Notes under the pieces: generated by a model
What the model saw: the letters and a program-made list of their open reading frames with translations, nothing else
The model's database searches: none
Told to the model about the DNA's origin: nothing
NCBI RefSeq assembly: GCF_001661265.1
Contig: NW_017567014.1
Location: forward strand, 62,001-126,000
Source of the DNA: Saitoella complicata NRRL Y-17804
Lineage: Eukaryota > Ascomycota > Saitoellomycetes > Saitoellales > Saitoellaceae
Direction of reading: 5' to 3'
DNA: 64,000 nucleotides
Program-made: the position numbers and the translations under genes
Shown: piece by piece, positions 53,982 to 64,000 of the stretch
Layout: every line of letters begins with the position of its first letter
Numbering within the stretch: the first letter of the stretch is position 1

Positions 53982-54831
53982 ATGGCGGAAGAAGTGAAAC
54001 TGAGTAAGGACACGTTGGCGCTCTTCAAGCACTACTCGGGCTGGGAGGACAACGAGCGTGTGAAGCAGAACATCATCAAAGTCCGCGATGAAGCGTTGGG
54101 TATCTACGCATATCCCTGTTTGCAACGCAACAGGTTCTTGGAGAGCCGCATGAAACAGCACTTTTACTATAACACCTTGCTGCAATCGTGTGAGAACGCA
54201 ATCGCATCGGGCGGGTCTCTGAAGCTTTTGGACGTCGGTTGCTGCTTTGGCACTGATGTTCGTCAACTCGTACTCGATGGATTTCCGGCTCATGAAATTA
54301 CGGCACTTGATATGAGCCAGGATTTCATTGATCTCGGCTACAAGGTACCTATTTTCCCTCTGAGACAGGGATCTTGACTAAGACTTGACGCAGTTGTTCC
54401 ACCATGGCCCGGAATCCCTGCCGGTGAGGTTTATCGCAGCCGATATGTTGGCGGATGATTTCTGGGAAAGCCATGGCGATCTCAAAGGTGCATTCGACGT
54501 GGTATACACTGGCAGTTTCTACCACCTGTTTGACGAGGCAGAGTGCGTCCAAGTTACAAAGGTCTTGGCGGCTCTGACTAAGCCAGGCGGAGCGGTGTTC
54601 GGCCGGCAACGTGGACATAAAGACACAGATGAAGCGGCAGCTGGACACATGCAGTACAACAACAAACCCCGCAAGCTCTATTCGCCCAAGTCCTTTGCGA
54701 CATTATGGAAGGAGACGGTCGGATGGGAGAAGTGCGAGGCCAGGACCACGAATGGCGAAGGCGACGACGGATCACGGGAAGCCTCGGAGCGCGGTTTTCT
54801 GGAATGGGTGGTGATGTCTTCCATTTGGTAG
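53982..54831 (+). CDS. Class I SAM-dependent methyltransferase
   Basis: Two exons, 53982-54344 and 54394-54831, encode 266 residues. Motif I, LLDVGCCFGTDVRQLV, lies at about 82-97, with the acidic motif II residue in ALDMSQDF and motif III-like sequence FDVVYTGSFYHLF. The N-terminal 70 residues form a helical cap. Fungal proteins of this layout methylate small molecules; there is no RNA- or protein-specific domain. The neighbour downstream on the same strand (F-box) is unrelated. Substrate unknown. Confidence 0.87.
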
Positions 54832-55009
54832 CAATGCACCTTCATGCACCTCCCTGCACGTGCAGAGAACAGCCAAGTGGGGCTCGGGTACAGAGTTCAG
54901 CTACGGAGCTCAGCTACGGAGCTTGGGTAGACAGCGACCTACCGAGGCAGTACAAGGACAAGGCAAGACGGCTCAACGACGAAGGGTGCTCCCGCTCACC
55001 TCACCCGCC

Positions 55010-56845
55010 ATGTTCTCCTCCGCTCCGTCCTCCTCACAGAACCCCGCTGATCGGCCCAGCTCGGCTGCGTCGTCGTCCACCACAAGCCGGTCTCCGGGCT
55101 CATCAAAGAAGCAAAACCCCTTCAAGCGGCTTATACAGTTGAGCAGATCATCATCCTTAATCAAATCTGCATCATCATCTCGCCCTTCGTCTCGCCAGCA
55201 GGAATACTATGGTCATCCGCTTCCATCTTTCAACTCTTATCCGACCGATAGTTTGCACACGCCGGCCGGCACACCCACCGTCGAACACCAAGAAATCGTC
55301 TTCGATTGCGTCGAATATGTCACCGTCGGAGGCCGGTTCATGCCGGTCAAGCCGAGCAATCACTGGAGGAGACTGCCCACAGAGTTGAAGCTGCAGATCT
55401 TGAGTCATCTCAGCCCGAGTGATCGAATGGCTGCGTCTCGTACTTGCAAAGACTTTCAGAAACACTGTTCCGACGGATCGCTTTGGTCTACATTCGACAC
55501 AAAGACCTTCTACAGCAAGATCTCTGCCGATCAGTTGGTCAAGCTGATTGCATCCGCCGGATCATTCATCCAGGATCTGAATCTCCGTGGCTGTGCGCAG
55601 CTTCGCGAGAAAGAAGTCGATCTTATCGCACATGCCTGCAGAAATCTTTCCGCTGTGTCTCTCGAGGGAGTTCGTGCCTTTGATGGCCCCGCGCTCAGTC
55701 ACCTTCTCACGCGCAACTCGCGACTCCTCCATCTCGATGTGTCGACACTGAACTGCGTCACGAACAGCACGTGTCAGCAGATAGCTCTCGCATGTCCAAG
55801 ACTCGAGACAATAGACCTCAGTTGGTGCTCAAACGTCGATGCTCGCGGTGTTCAACGCCTTCTACAAGGATGTTCGCAGATCAAGAGCTTGGCGATCTGT
55901 GAGTGCACGGGATTCAACCAGCCAAGAGCAATGCTCGCTCTGCACGATTGTGAAACGCTGGAACGTCTGCACATGAGCGGTTGCACTGACTTGAGCGACG
56001 ACTCGATTAAGGTCTTGATGGAAGGATTGGACGAGGACAACTACGATCTTCCACCTCCAAAAAGGTTGACGCACTTGAATTTGAGCCGTTGCAAAGACCT
56101 TACGGATGCGGCTTTGCGTTATATGGCTGGTCCGTTTGCCAACCTTAAGAAACTCGAGATGGCAAATCTGCCGTCCATCACAGACAACGGATTGTGTGTC
56201 CTGTTAGGAACGCTTCCGAGTTTGACGCACCTTGACCTCGAGAACTGCGCACAACTGACCGACCGCACTTTATCTGTACTTGCCATGGCTCCATGTGCGC
56301 CGCAGCTTAAGCATTTGCAGCTGTCGTATTGCGAACAGGTCACCGATGTTGGCGTGGGAGCGATCCTACAGGAATGTGCCGCCCTCAAGCAGCTCGACCT
56401 CGACAACACGAAAATCACGAACGCCGTGCTCGCAGACGCCGTACGTTTAGTTCGGCACAGACCACAGGGCTCGCCCCACCTTTGTCTCGTATGTTATGAC
56501 TGCGCGAATGTCACATGGGCTGGCGTTCGCGAGGTCCTATCCCTCAACGCCGAAATCAAGCCCACTTCCTCAACCAACTCCATCGTTCGCCTCAAATGCT
56601 ACTACGGCTGGCAAAAAGTCGTCAACGCGCACACACGCCGTGTCCTCCGAGGTGACATCGCCCAGGCAAATCATATCGAGAAAGACTGGGCGGCTTGGCA
56701 GATGTGCGACGAGGAGATCACAGCCAGCGGGAACATGAGCAGGTACAGGGAACACAGAAGGCTAGGAAGACGTCGTCTTGTCGAAATCGGCGAGCTGGAC
56801 CCGGCGCAAGTGGAGAGCAGACGAAGTCGCTGCAGCATCATGTGA
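55010..56845 (+). CDS. F-box/LRR protein with C-terminal CaaX box
   Basis: A single exon of 611 residues. The F-box lies at about 118-160 (HWRRLPTELKLQILSHLSP), followed by about a dozen Cys-containing leucine-rich repeats (LNLRGCAQL, LDLSWC-like phrases such as IDLSWCSNVDARG, LNLSRCKDLTDA, LDLENCAQLTD) up to about 560. Such proteins select substrates for the SCF ubiquitin ligase; yeast Grr1 is the best known of this class. The protein ends in Arg-Arg-Ser-Arg-Cys-Ser-Ile-Met. The last four residues, CSIM, form a CaaX box, with Met favouring farnesylation, and the basic residues before it would aid membrane binding. The N-terminal 110 residues are Ser-rich. The first in-frame ATG is used. Confidence 0.92.
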   Translation: MFSSAPSSSQNPADRPSSAASSSTTSRSPGSSKKQNPFKRLIQLSRSSSLIKSASSSRPSSRQQEYYGHPLPSFNSYPTDSLHTPAGTPTVEHQEIVFDCVEYVTVGGRFMPVKPSNHWRRLPTELKLQILSHLSPSDRMAASRTCKDFQKHCSDGSLWSTFDTKTFYSKISADQLVKLIASAGSFIQDLNLRGCAQLREKEVDLIAHACRNLSAVSLEGVRAFDGPALSHLLTRNSRLLHLDVSTLNCVTNSTCQQIALACPRLETIDLSWCSNVDARGVQRLLQGCSQIKSLAICECTGFNQPRAMLALHDCETLERLHMSGCTDLSDDSIKVLMEGLDEDNYDLPPPKRLTHLNLSRCKDLTDAALRYMAGPFANLKKLEMANLPSITDNGLCVLLGTLPSLTHLDLENCAQLTDRTLSVLAMAPCAPQLKHLQLSYCEQVTDVGVGAILQECAALKQLDLDNTKITNAVLADAVRLVRHRPQGSPHLCLVCYDCANVTWAGVREVLSLNAEIKPTSSTNSIVRLKCYYGWQKVVNAHTRRVLRGDIAQANHIEKDWAAWQMCDEEITASGNMSRYREHRRLGRRRLVEIGELDPAQVESRRSRCSIM

Positions 56846-57072
56846 GACAATCTCTACGCTATATCACCAACAACAACCTTGCACGCAGCTGGTATGCCGT
56901 GTAAGCCGAACTTCAGCACACTTTCATTTTTACGGAGGCAGGCCCGGGAATCAATTTAGGAGTATTATGCTTTGGATAGCTTGTTTATGTATCATGGGGA
57001 GATCTTGGCGTTACAGTATTGATATTCCGCAAACCGCTTCGTTGCCCCCGGTGAGCTCACTTCCATTCGCAT

Positions 57073-57643
57073 TCACTTTCGTCCTTCCACCCTGTAAAGC
57101 AATGTCAGCATGTCATACCCCAATGAGTGCACTGAAAACCGTACATGATAATGTGATAGCCAAACTTGGTCTTTACCGGAGGATCCGTGTATGTGGGTTT
57201 TTGAGGAGTGCTTGGCTGCAGAGCAAACTGTATGCGGCGATCAGCAATGAAGATAAAAAAACATTCCGATCCACATACGGCAGCGTCTTGAAAGGCCCCA
57301 ACCATGCCTGCTCTCACTTGCCAACCCAACGAACCACCAGCCTTGGCCTTATCCTCACTGTACTCCCTTGCGACGGCGTCAAAGCTGACGCCTGCCTTGA
57401 GCTTCTCTAGAGCCTCCATACATCTGCTGTGCTTTTCACATAAGATATGACTGCATCAAGTTGTGTCAGACCTAGAGCGTCACATCGGCCGTTAAGAATT
57501 ATGACCATACCGGACGTTCACTTGCAGTCGGTCAGCTAAGGGTTCAACGGTGCTATGGAGTACTCACCTGCTGTGGCTACCTTCAACTTAGTGTCCTTAT
57601 TGTCTGCCGGAGCTTCTTTCGGTGCTATTTTTCCCTTTCCCAT
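57073..57643 (-). CDS. PIN4: Par14-type parvulin peptidyl-prolyl isomerase
   Basis: Five exons, 57643-57568, 57520-57511, 57450-57279, 57227-57145 and 57091-57073, encode 119 residues. The family is unmistakable: [37 protein letters not shown] and the C-terminus GYHIIMVEGRK. The Lys-rich N-terminus ([11 protein letters not shown]) replaces the WW domain of Pin1 and is typical of Par14/Pin4, which binds DNA and pre-ribosomal particles. The second exon is only 10 nt. Five exons for a protein this small is an extreme density even here. Confidence 0.95.
57511..57520 (-). other. 10-nt microexon of the parvulin gene
   Basis: TGAACGTCCG lies between an intron ending GCAAG and one starting GTATGG. 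It supplies the residues linking AV to H in AVNVRHIL. Both the length modulo 3 and the conserved product support it. Confidence 0.85.
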
Positions 57644-57908
57644 TTTGGCTGCGAAGTACAAGTCAACGTTACAATCCACACGTGCCAGGCTTATAGGAGG
57701 GCGACAGCAAGCCGCATCGGGAGCGGTGGAAAACCAAGGGCACTTACACCGTACAGAGAGGAAAGAAGACTGCGCAAGTGATGTGTAAGCCTTAATGGTA
57801 TTGGATAGAGTGTAGACAGGATGGGTGTGTCCTTCATTGCATCAGCTACGGAAAAGCTCCAATGGATATCAAAAATGACCAGCGTCATACCCTCCCCAAG
57901 GAGCACAC

Positions 57909-60900
57909 TCATAACGAAGAACATTCACAGTTGCAATCAGGTACAGGACACACATTATGCGTCGCGAACCACTGCTTACTATGAATTGCATGAGTGCCAT
58001 GATTGCAAGTGAGGCAAAACGTGAACCATTCGTCAAACGCAACCTCATTCCGCGACGCCGAATGTGATCCCTTGCTGACGTCTGCTGGTGTTCCTAAAGC
58101 CAAGAGGCATACAGCACATCGAGGCAGAGGTTTCCGACACGAAGGGCAGAATGTCTTCTGTTGTGATGCCGCACTCGCACCAGCCATTGCCGTTTGATTT
58201 ACCGTGATTCGTCGTCCATCGGCACCTCTCGCTCCTGGGATGACAAGATTATGCGCGACACTTTGTTGGCAGTATTGACAGCGAACGTAAACCTGTCGCT
58301 GCCCATTCTTGAGCGTCATCGACCCGGAGCTATTGCGGGACAGCTCGCCGTGGGCGATGTCGAACTTTGCTCGTGCATGCCATTCTCTCCATTCGTTTAG
58401 TAGGTACCGGTATGTTTGTATCCAGATGGACGCACGTTTGTCTTCAAAGAACCGCGGAGAACCATAAGACACAATCATTGCGGCAGTCTGCACATCACCG
58501 GTCTTGTCCACGTACGCCTGTAAAAGATCGAGGCAAGACGCAGTCAGACCTGTCAAGCAAAGCCCGCTTAGGTCCCCTACTTTGATGAGGTCCTGCGTTA
58601 CATCATCCAGATAATGATCCAACCTACGATCATCCAAGAAGCGGAGCGCAATTCCCACGCGGTCTCGTAAGGGGAGACCTTCTTCCCTCAAAACTAAACT
58701 CCAATCTCCAGTACAGATATAAGCAAAGATGGCTCGAAGATAGGCATCGTCAAGCTCTTGACTCAAACTCTGGCACAGGTCTCTCCACGCAGAGGAACCA
58801 GTATTTCCAGGAGATTGCATATATCCAGCGACAGCAGTGGACATAAGCTTCAGCTTTTGGTCGCCTTTGGAAAGGACTTTGATAGTCCTATCGATCTTGC
58901 CAAAATACATTGCCCATGCTGCAGCCTTGGGGTGCTCGCCCGTATTCTCGAACCTAGCACTTTTGTAAGCAAATATACGTCGGTTGCTCAAGGTAATTTA
59001 CCCCTGTAGCTGTTGCTCCAGTTGCTGATCACTCAGATCCCAACCAATCGTCGCCAGCGCTAGTTGCCTTTGTTGAGGCTGCTGTGTAGTTGCAGTTATG
59101 GTCGATGCTGTTCGGCCAGCTTTGGTGTTCAACTCCGTCACTGCAGCTGTGAATGCCGCCTCAACGTTCTTCCCTGCAGCAGCAGGGCCCGGAGCATTGC
59201 GCCTGGCACTGTTCTTTGGCATTGCTAGGTACGTTGTTAGCCAACCATACAGTATGACTTGAGCATGCACTTACGTGAGAAGCCTCTCCACAAGCCGAGA
59301 ACACCTTGCATGGTGAAGTCATAGCCCTGAACAATAACCGATTGTTCGATTGTGAAATCCTCAACGCACCGCCATGCCTCTTTCAGGATCTCATCCTTGA
59401 GAACAGATCGGTTCGCAGAAGCCTGTACAGTTCGCGTGAGAGGGGGTATCACGTGCAAAAGATGACGACTTACGTTCAGCGAATAGCCCTCATTCAGTCG
59501 CTCCTTCATAGTTGCAGCAATGTCGCCAACGAGCACAGCCTTCGTTGCGTCTAACGATAGTGGAGCCGCGGATCTCCTGCCCCATATACGTTAGCAGCTT
59601 TCCTATTCGCATTACCGGAGCACAGATACCTTTCTTGAGTACCATCATTCACCGCAGGCACATGAACCAAATCCTTACCCGAAGAGAATGTGAAACCGTT
59701 CGTCGGTCGAAAAGACGTCTGCGGCACTCTCGCAGACACAGCCCGCATAGTAAAAGAGCCATCCCTTCGTGCCAGGAGGTAGTTATTCGCACCCGACGCC
59801 GTCCGTGGCGCAACATCAAATAACATAGCCTGATTCGAATCACGACCCAACGGCACCTCCCTTGACCTCGACACATACAATGCTTGGGGCTTTGTGGCGA
59901 CGGAATGTTTCACAGCCTCCAGATGTTTCTCCAGTGTACCTTCGAGCGTTCGTGGTGCATCCAATGGGTACGATTCGTTCAAGTCCCAAATGTGCATTGC
60001 TCCAGCATCTGACAGTACTGATACTTTTCCGCCTGAGTACCGCATATCCACCACATTTGGAGTTCTCGCATGATCTTCAGTCGATCGGTTCAGGAGGAGG
60101 ATGTGCTCCTTGCTGGGTGTTTTCAGTGACCGTCGATCCCACAGAGCCACTACGCCTTCTTCACTGACGGAAGCTATGGAGTTTGGGTTGAGAGGGTCAA
60201 CGCTGACCTCGTAGATGCACTTTGTTGGGAAAACCTGTGCTGATCCGGCTGTATTGCCCTCTGTGTAGCCTTGTTAGCAATCGACTCCTGAACTCCAATG
60301 GGCATGCGTATACCTCTGATATCGAATAGCCTGATCCATTTCAGACCAACACCTGCCACTAAATGATTCGGATTATCCGGAAAGAACGACACGGAAGACA
60401 CAGCCTCACTAGGAGCAAGCTGAGATATCGGGACGGCGTTTCTGCTGGTTCCTCTGTCTGCTGCATTGGTCGACCACAACATCAGACAGAAGTCGTTCCG
60501 TACTTTGCTTAGACCAGTCGCGAGGAGGCCGGTGGTGTTGAATGCTGCCGCATTACATGCGCGTTGCTGCTTGACAGGTAACACGATGGGATCAACTTGA
60601 TCGTTTGTCATCCTGATCAACTGCGCATGTCCATTTGCCGAACCCACGGCGACGAGATCCGGCTCGACAGGAGACCAGTCAAGACACTACACTCGCCTTA
60701 GAAGGAGTCCATGTATGCAGCAAGTCTTCGCGCGATATCGCTCACCCTGATAGATTGTATGCGCGTCTTCAAACACGACAGACTGTACTGAAACTCATCC
60801 TTCACACTCCTCCGGGCATCGTACAAGCGCAGCTCATTGTCTCGACCCGACGCGTAGAGAAACTGACAGCCATCGTCGTGCGGTGTCCATCGTAGGAAGC

Positions 60901-60925
60901 TCTTTGCTGTTGCCGAAGTCATCAT
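57909..60925 (-). CDS. SEA4: Mio/SEA4, WD40 and zinc-ribbon subunit of the SEA/GATOR2 complex
   Basis: Seven exons, 60925-60746, 60686-60314, 60260-59616, 59550-59474, 59422-59275, 59224-59002 and 58959-57909, encode 898 residues, near the length of animal Mios. The complex sits at the vacuole and controls TORC1. The N-terminal half is a WD40 propeller (LAWDP-like CLDWSPVEPDLVAVGS, ACNAAAFNTTGLLATGLSKV). Then follow a helical solenoid (GEHPKAAAWAMYFGKIDRTI) and a C-terminal zinc-binding unit with CQYC, CPSC, CAVC, CLTC and the end HNVCPVPDCNC. Exon 3 to 4 uses a donor upstream of a stop, keeping the frame. An ATG one codon downstream (60922) is equally possible. Confidence 0.92.
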
Positions 60926-61011
60926 CGCTGGCCAACTGACCGAGGAGCGTTGCGGTGGGCGGAGTACAGGCACGGCGCACCAAAAAGTCCAGCACCGAAC
61001 CGTTCACAACA
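60926..61011. promoter_or_regulatory. 86-bp bidirectional promoter between SEA4 and EFG1
   Basis: The two start codons point away from each other with only 86 bp between them, so both 5' UTRs and both core promoters must fit here or overlap the coding regions. No TATA box is present. Confidence 0.6.
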
Positions 61012-61854
61012 ATGCCTCCTCAACGCAACCAGAAGAAACATTCGGCCGCTGGGCCCAGGGAAGTCACGGCGCCCAATTCGGCCAGTACGAGTCGTTTGAA
61101 GAAGAAGATCAGAGATATCGAGCGCTTGTTGAAGAAGGATTCTCTGCCGGCGACTGCACGGGTGCAGAATGAGCGTGCTCTGGACGCCCTTAGCCATGAG
61201 CTTCAGGTTGCGCAGAAGGCATCAAAGGAGTCCACGTTGATCTCGAAGTACCACATGGTCCGCTTCTTCGGTATGTTGTTCCTCCACAGCTCACTCAGGA
61301 CGTAACTGACAAATATCTCGACAGAGCGACAAAAGGCGTCAAGAAAAATGAAGCAGGCAGAGAAAAGACTCGCTTCTGCCTCCGAGGCTGAAGCCTCCAC
61401 GCTCAAGGAGCAGCTGCACAACCACAAAATCGACTACTACTACGCCATCCATTTCCCTCTCGACGAGAAGTACGTTTCATTATACCCCAAGGAGGGAGCA
61501 GACAACTCTACTGCTGTCGCCAAAAGAAAGGAGATGAGGGCATGGATTGAAAAGGAGATGCTGGCGGGCAAATTGGGGCAGTACAATGCAAGAACGAAGT
61601 TGGGACAGCAACAAGCACAGGCACAGGCGCGGCCATCGGGATCGAATAGAGCTGAGGTGGGGCAAAGGAAGCAGACTTCTGAGAAGCAAAGTAAAGGAAA
61701 GGGTGCTATCAAAGCAGAGTCGGTGCAGGATGACTTTTTCGAGGCCGCTCCGGCGAAGAAGGCGAAGAAGGATGATTCAAGCTCGGAAAGCAGTGAGGAG
61801 GAATCATCATCCAAAGAGAGTGGGGAAAGTGAGAGTGACAGTGACTCGGAGTAA
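61012..61854 (+). CDS. EFG1: rRNA-processing protein Efg1
   Basis: Two exons, 61012-61270 and 61325-61854, encode 262 residues. Efg1 is a nucleolar protein needed for early 18S rRNA processing. The family block lies at about residues 28-165: LKKKIRDIERLLKKDSLP, KYHMVRFFERQKASRKMKQAEK, and DYYYAIHFPLDEKYVSLYP. After residue 180 the protein is Gln/Lys-rich, then ends in an acidic Ser/Glu/Asp tail, usual for nucleolar proteins. The 54-nt intron has a TAACTGAC branch site and joins FFE to RQK. Confidence 0.95.
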
Positions 61855-62046
61855 CAGGTGTAATCCTGGTATCCCTATATCCCTGTCTTGGCCTTGTCCG
61901 TATTATTCACTATGAATATATGGCCATACTAGGAAAATATAAAAAAAAAGGAATCATACCTATTTTCACGTGAAGATCCAAAGGCCTTCACGCGTTCTGG
62001 GTATTGGTATCAAATAAAGATCGTTCTCATACTCGCAAAATCATTT

Positions 62047-63907
62047 TTAAGCCTCGGTAGGATCCTCTCTGATAGGTGAAACCGCTGGTTTGTGTTCTCG
62101 AGTAGGCGAGAAAGGACGCTGTGCGGCAGTAGGATGAGCCGCACTGCCCGACGACTGCTGATCTTTCTCAGAAGCCTTCCGAGCGAGTACACCAGGTAAA
62201 GCAGCCAACTCGTCAAGCTTCGCATTCGGATTCCAATGCTCAGGCGAGGGTACATTTGCGGCGGGCGTGAGTTCCGCATGCGTTCTTCGGTTCCCAATGT
62301 CATCTTCCACGGATGTCTCGTTTCCCTTCAAATAAGGAGTCGAAGGTAACTTGTGCTTACCACCCTCCTTCGTGCGTAGGGGTATCTGGAAGTAGCTTTC
62401 GCTGTCGTCGGCGGATGGAGACTGCGTACGCGTAACCTCTGCGAACCGGCGGAGGTAGCCAGAAACCGCGGGCAAATCATCCCAGACGTTATGGAACTCG
62501 TACATGCCAGATTGACTTGGGGAAACTTCCGATGCAGCTGGGACAGCGGCCGTAGGTGAAGCAATGGGTTCAGACATTGGGACAACTTCCGGCTCAGATG
62601 ATACCTCCGGTTCCTCACCAGGAAATACTCGAGAGGGCCTGAAGGGTTCTTTCTCTTCCCATGGGAAAACAGAAGCAGGAGGAAGCTCCACCCGTGTAGG
62701 GAGCAGATCGAACTTCACACTCTTTGGCGGAGGCTTCACCGGTGGCGCCTTAAAGACAGGCTCTGAAGGATCATATGGCTTGTCCCACGTATTCATGTAC
62801 GTAGTCTCCGTCAAGTTGATGGCTTCCGGAGCACCACGCGGAGGTGGAGCAAGTGCTGGATTCCATTCGGCCATTTTGGCTTCGAAGTGAGGGCTGGGAC
62901 GTCGTTCTAATTCTTGCGGGGCAGCGGTGGGTGAGGCGGAAGAGGAGGACGACGAAGACGATGATGATGGTTCAGTGGGAGGAGGCAATCTCTCGGTCAC
63001 CGGGTCAGGATAACCGTAGTGACGTTCCCACACAGCCCACCAGCGTGCGACAAGTTCATTGTAGGCACCTTCACTCCGGTACGCATGCCTTCCCTGCATC
63101 CATGGCTTATCAGGCCCAATGAAATGTACCAAAGAGATCTGAGACTCGAAATGTCGATATGCGGGGAGGTACTGGTAATTGGCGGACGGAGTAACGTTGT
63201 AGGTGAACGACAAGCGATGGCTGTTGCGGAAGAAGGTATTCAGAAGTCCCTGATCTCCTCCGTCAAACGAAACTCCTCGGTCGGCAAGTGCTTGCAAGGC
63301 GTAGAAGGTGGACATTGAGGGGGTACAGACAAATACACCACTGTTGAAAATGTCGGGCCATCCGATATCGGGCGCAGCCTAAAACAAATAGTAAGCCAAC
63401 GTACACCAAGGAGACGACAGGGATCATACAGCAAATTGAACATCGAGCTTAAAGAGCTCGTCCACAGCACGTACCGCGACGACATCGGCATCGATATAGA
63501 CAACCTTTCTGAACTGCGTTTGCCGGAAGACATTGATCTTTGTCATAGATGACCGAAGGTCCGGTCTGCCTAACAAAGCAAGCTTCTCATCGGCCGGATT
63601 GGAGAACGAAAGTACTGGAATAACGTAATCGAAGACTTTCTGCGAGAGTGTGAGAATGATGGTGGTACTCATGGACAACAAAGAAGGCACGTACATTGAG
63701 CTCCTCCACGGTCCGCCGAGCGAGATTCGACGTGATGAAGACACCAATTTTATGTGCAGTACCAGCATCCCTCAGAGATTGTGCCAACACTTGAGCTCCT
63801 GCGAAACAGGTGGTCAGTCAACAAAGCCCGGATCAATGAGTGATATAGGCAAACGTACCGATGAGATAATTGTCCGTAAGGACCATAGTAAGGTAAACAT
63901 CCGTCAT
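62047..63907 (-). CDS. GLG1: Glycogenin
   Basis: Four exons, 63907-63859, 63798-63695, 63639-63430 and 63378-62047, encode 564 residues. Glycogenin glucosylates itself to prime glycogen synthesis. The GT8 domain fills the first 240 residues: MTDVYLTMVLTDNYLIGA, the metal-binding DAD at 101-103 (YIDADVV), FNSGVFV and GGDQGLLN. Tyr189 or Tyr191 in ANYQYLPAY is the likely glucosylated residue. The C-terminal half is disordered and Pro/Ser-rich with a poly-Ser run near residue 300; it contains TWDKPYDP and VFPWEEKE, resembling fungal glycogen-synthase-binding segments. The gene seems complete within the window. Confidence 0.95.
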
Positions 63908-64000
63908 GGCGAGGAAGGAGCACAAAGCCTGGAAGCTTGTGTGACCGACCTGTTTTCGTCTTTCGACTGCTGTGTTGGGCCGGAGATCAGTGCTTGACAG

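Noticed and set aside
57709-57730. Possible overlap of the parvulin promoter with a further small gene
   Set aside because: Frames between 57644 and 57908 are short and without start context or codon bias.

Overview
The window is nuclear DNA of a filamentous fungus, most likely a basidiomycete. Genes are packed tightly on both strands, with mostly short intergenic stretches. Most genes carry several introns of about 45-65 nt with GT..AG ends and a CTAAC/CTGAC-like branch site. The gene set is typically fungal: Rtt106, Psk-type PAS kinase, Nse3, Sec39, Efg1, a WSC-domain wall protein and a CENP-B-type HTH protein. The clade is inferred from intron style and gene content only; no phylogeny was run. 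Exon joins below were worked out by hand from splice signals, reading frame and family fit.

Layout. 0-12 kb: the 3' part of a Gln-rich Mediator-like gene with an apparent reading-frame break, an aldo-keto reductase, a PAS kinase, NSE3 of the Smc5/6 complex, the histone chaperone RTT106 and a Yar1-like ankyrin protein. 12-21.5 kb: ribosomal protein uL13, an MFS exporter, a small conserved-looking protein, a MobA-like nucleotidyltransferase, a 2-oxoglutarate oxygenase, ribosomal protein eS12, branchpoint-binding protein BBP/SF1, and the complex I subunit NDUFS5 divergent from BBP. 22-34 kb: a dual-specificity phosphatase, a GAF protein, a 13-exon helical protein with a probable GC-AG intron, SEC39 divergent from it, and a Ser/Arg-rich protein. 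34.8-42.8 kb: a 1554-residue secreted propeller/WSC protein, a TMEM205-like membrane protein, a hypothetical gene and a quinone oxidoreductase.

42.8-48.6 kb is a gene-poor, AT-richer island with short dispersed inverted motifs and hairpins and at most one orphan ORF. 48.6-64 kb returns to dense housekeeping genes: a PXA-domain protein, a CENP-B-type HTH protein, DRG1 GTPase, a methyltransferase, an F-box/LRR protein ending in a CaaX box, a Par14-type parvulin with a 10-nt microexon, Mio/SEA4 of the SEA/GATOR2 complex, EFG1 only 86 bp away on the other strand, and glycogenin.

There is no operon-like logic. The genes mostly serve core nuclear, ribosomal, mitochondrial and trafficking functions, and several pairs share divergent promoters. 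I found no defence system, CRISPR array, biosynthetic cluster or intact mobile element. The most unusual items are the frame break in the Gln-rich gene, the CaaX-bearing F-box protein, the parvulin microexon, the propeller-WSC architecture and the hairpin repeat family in the island.
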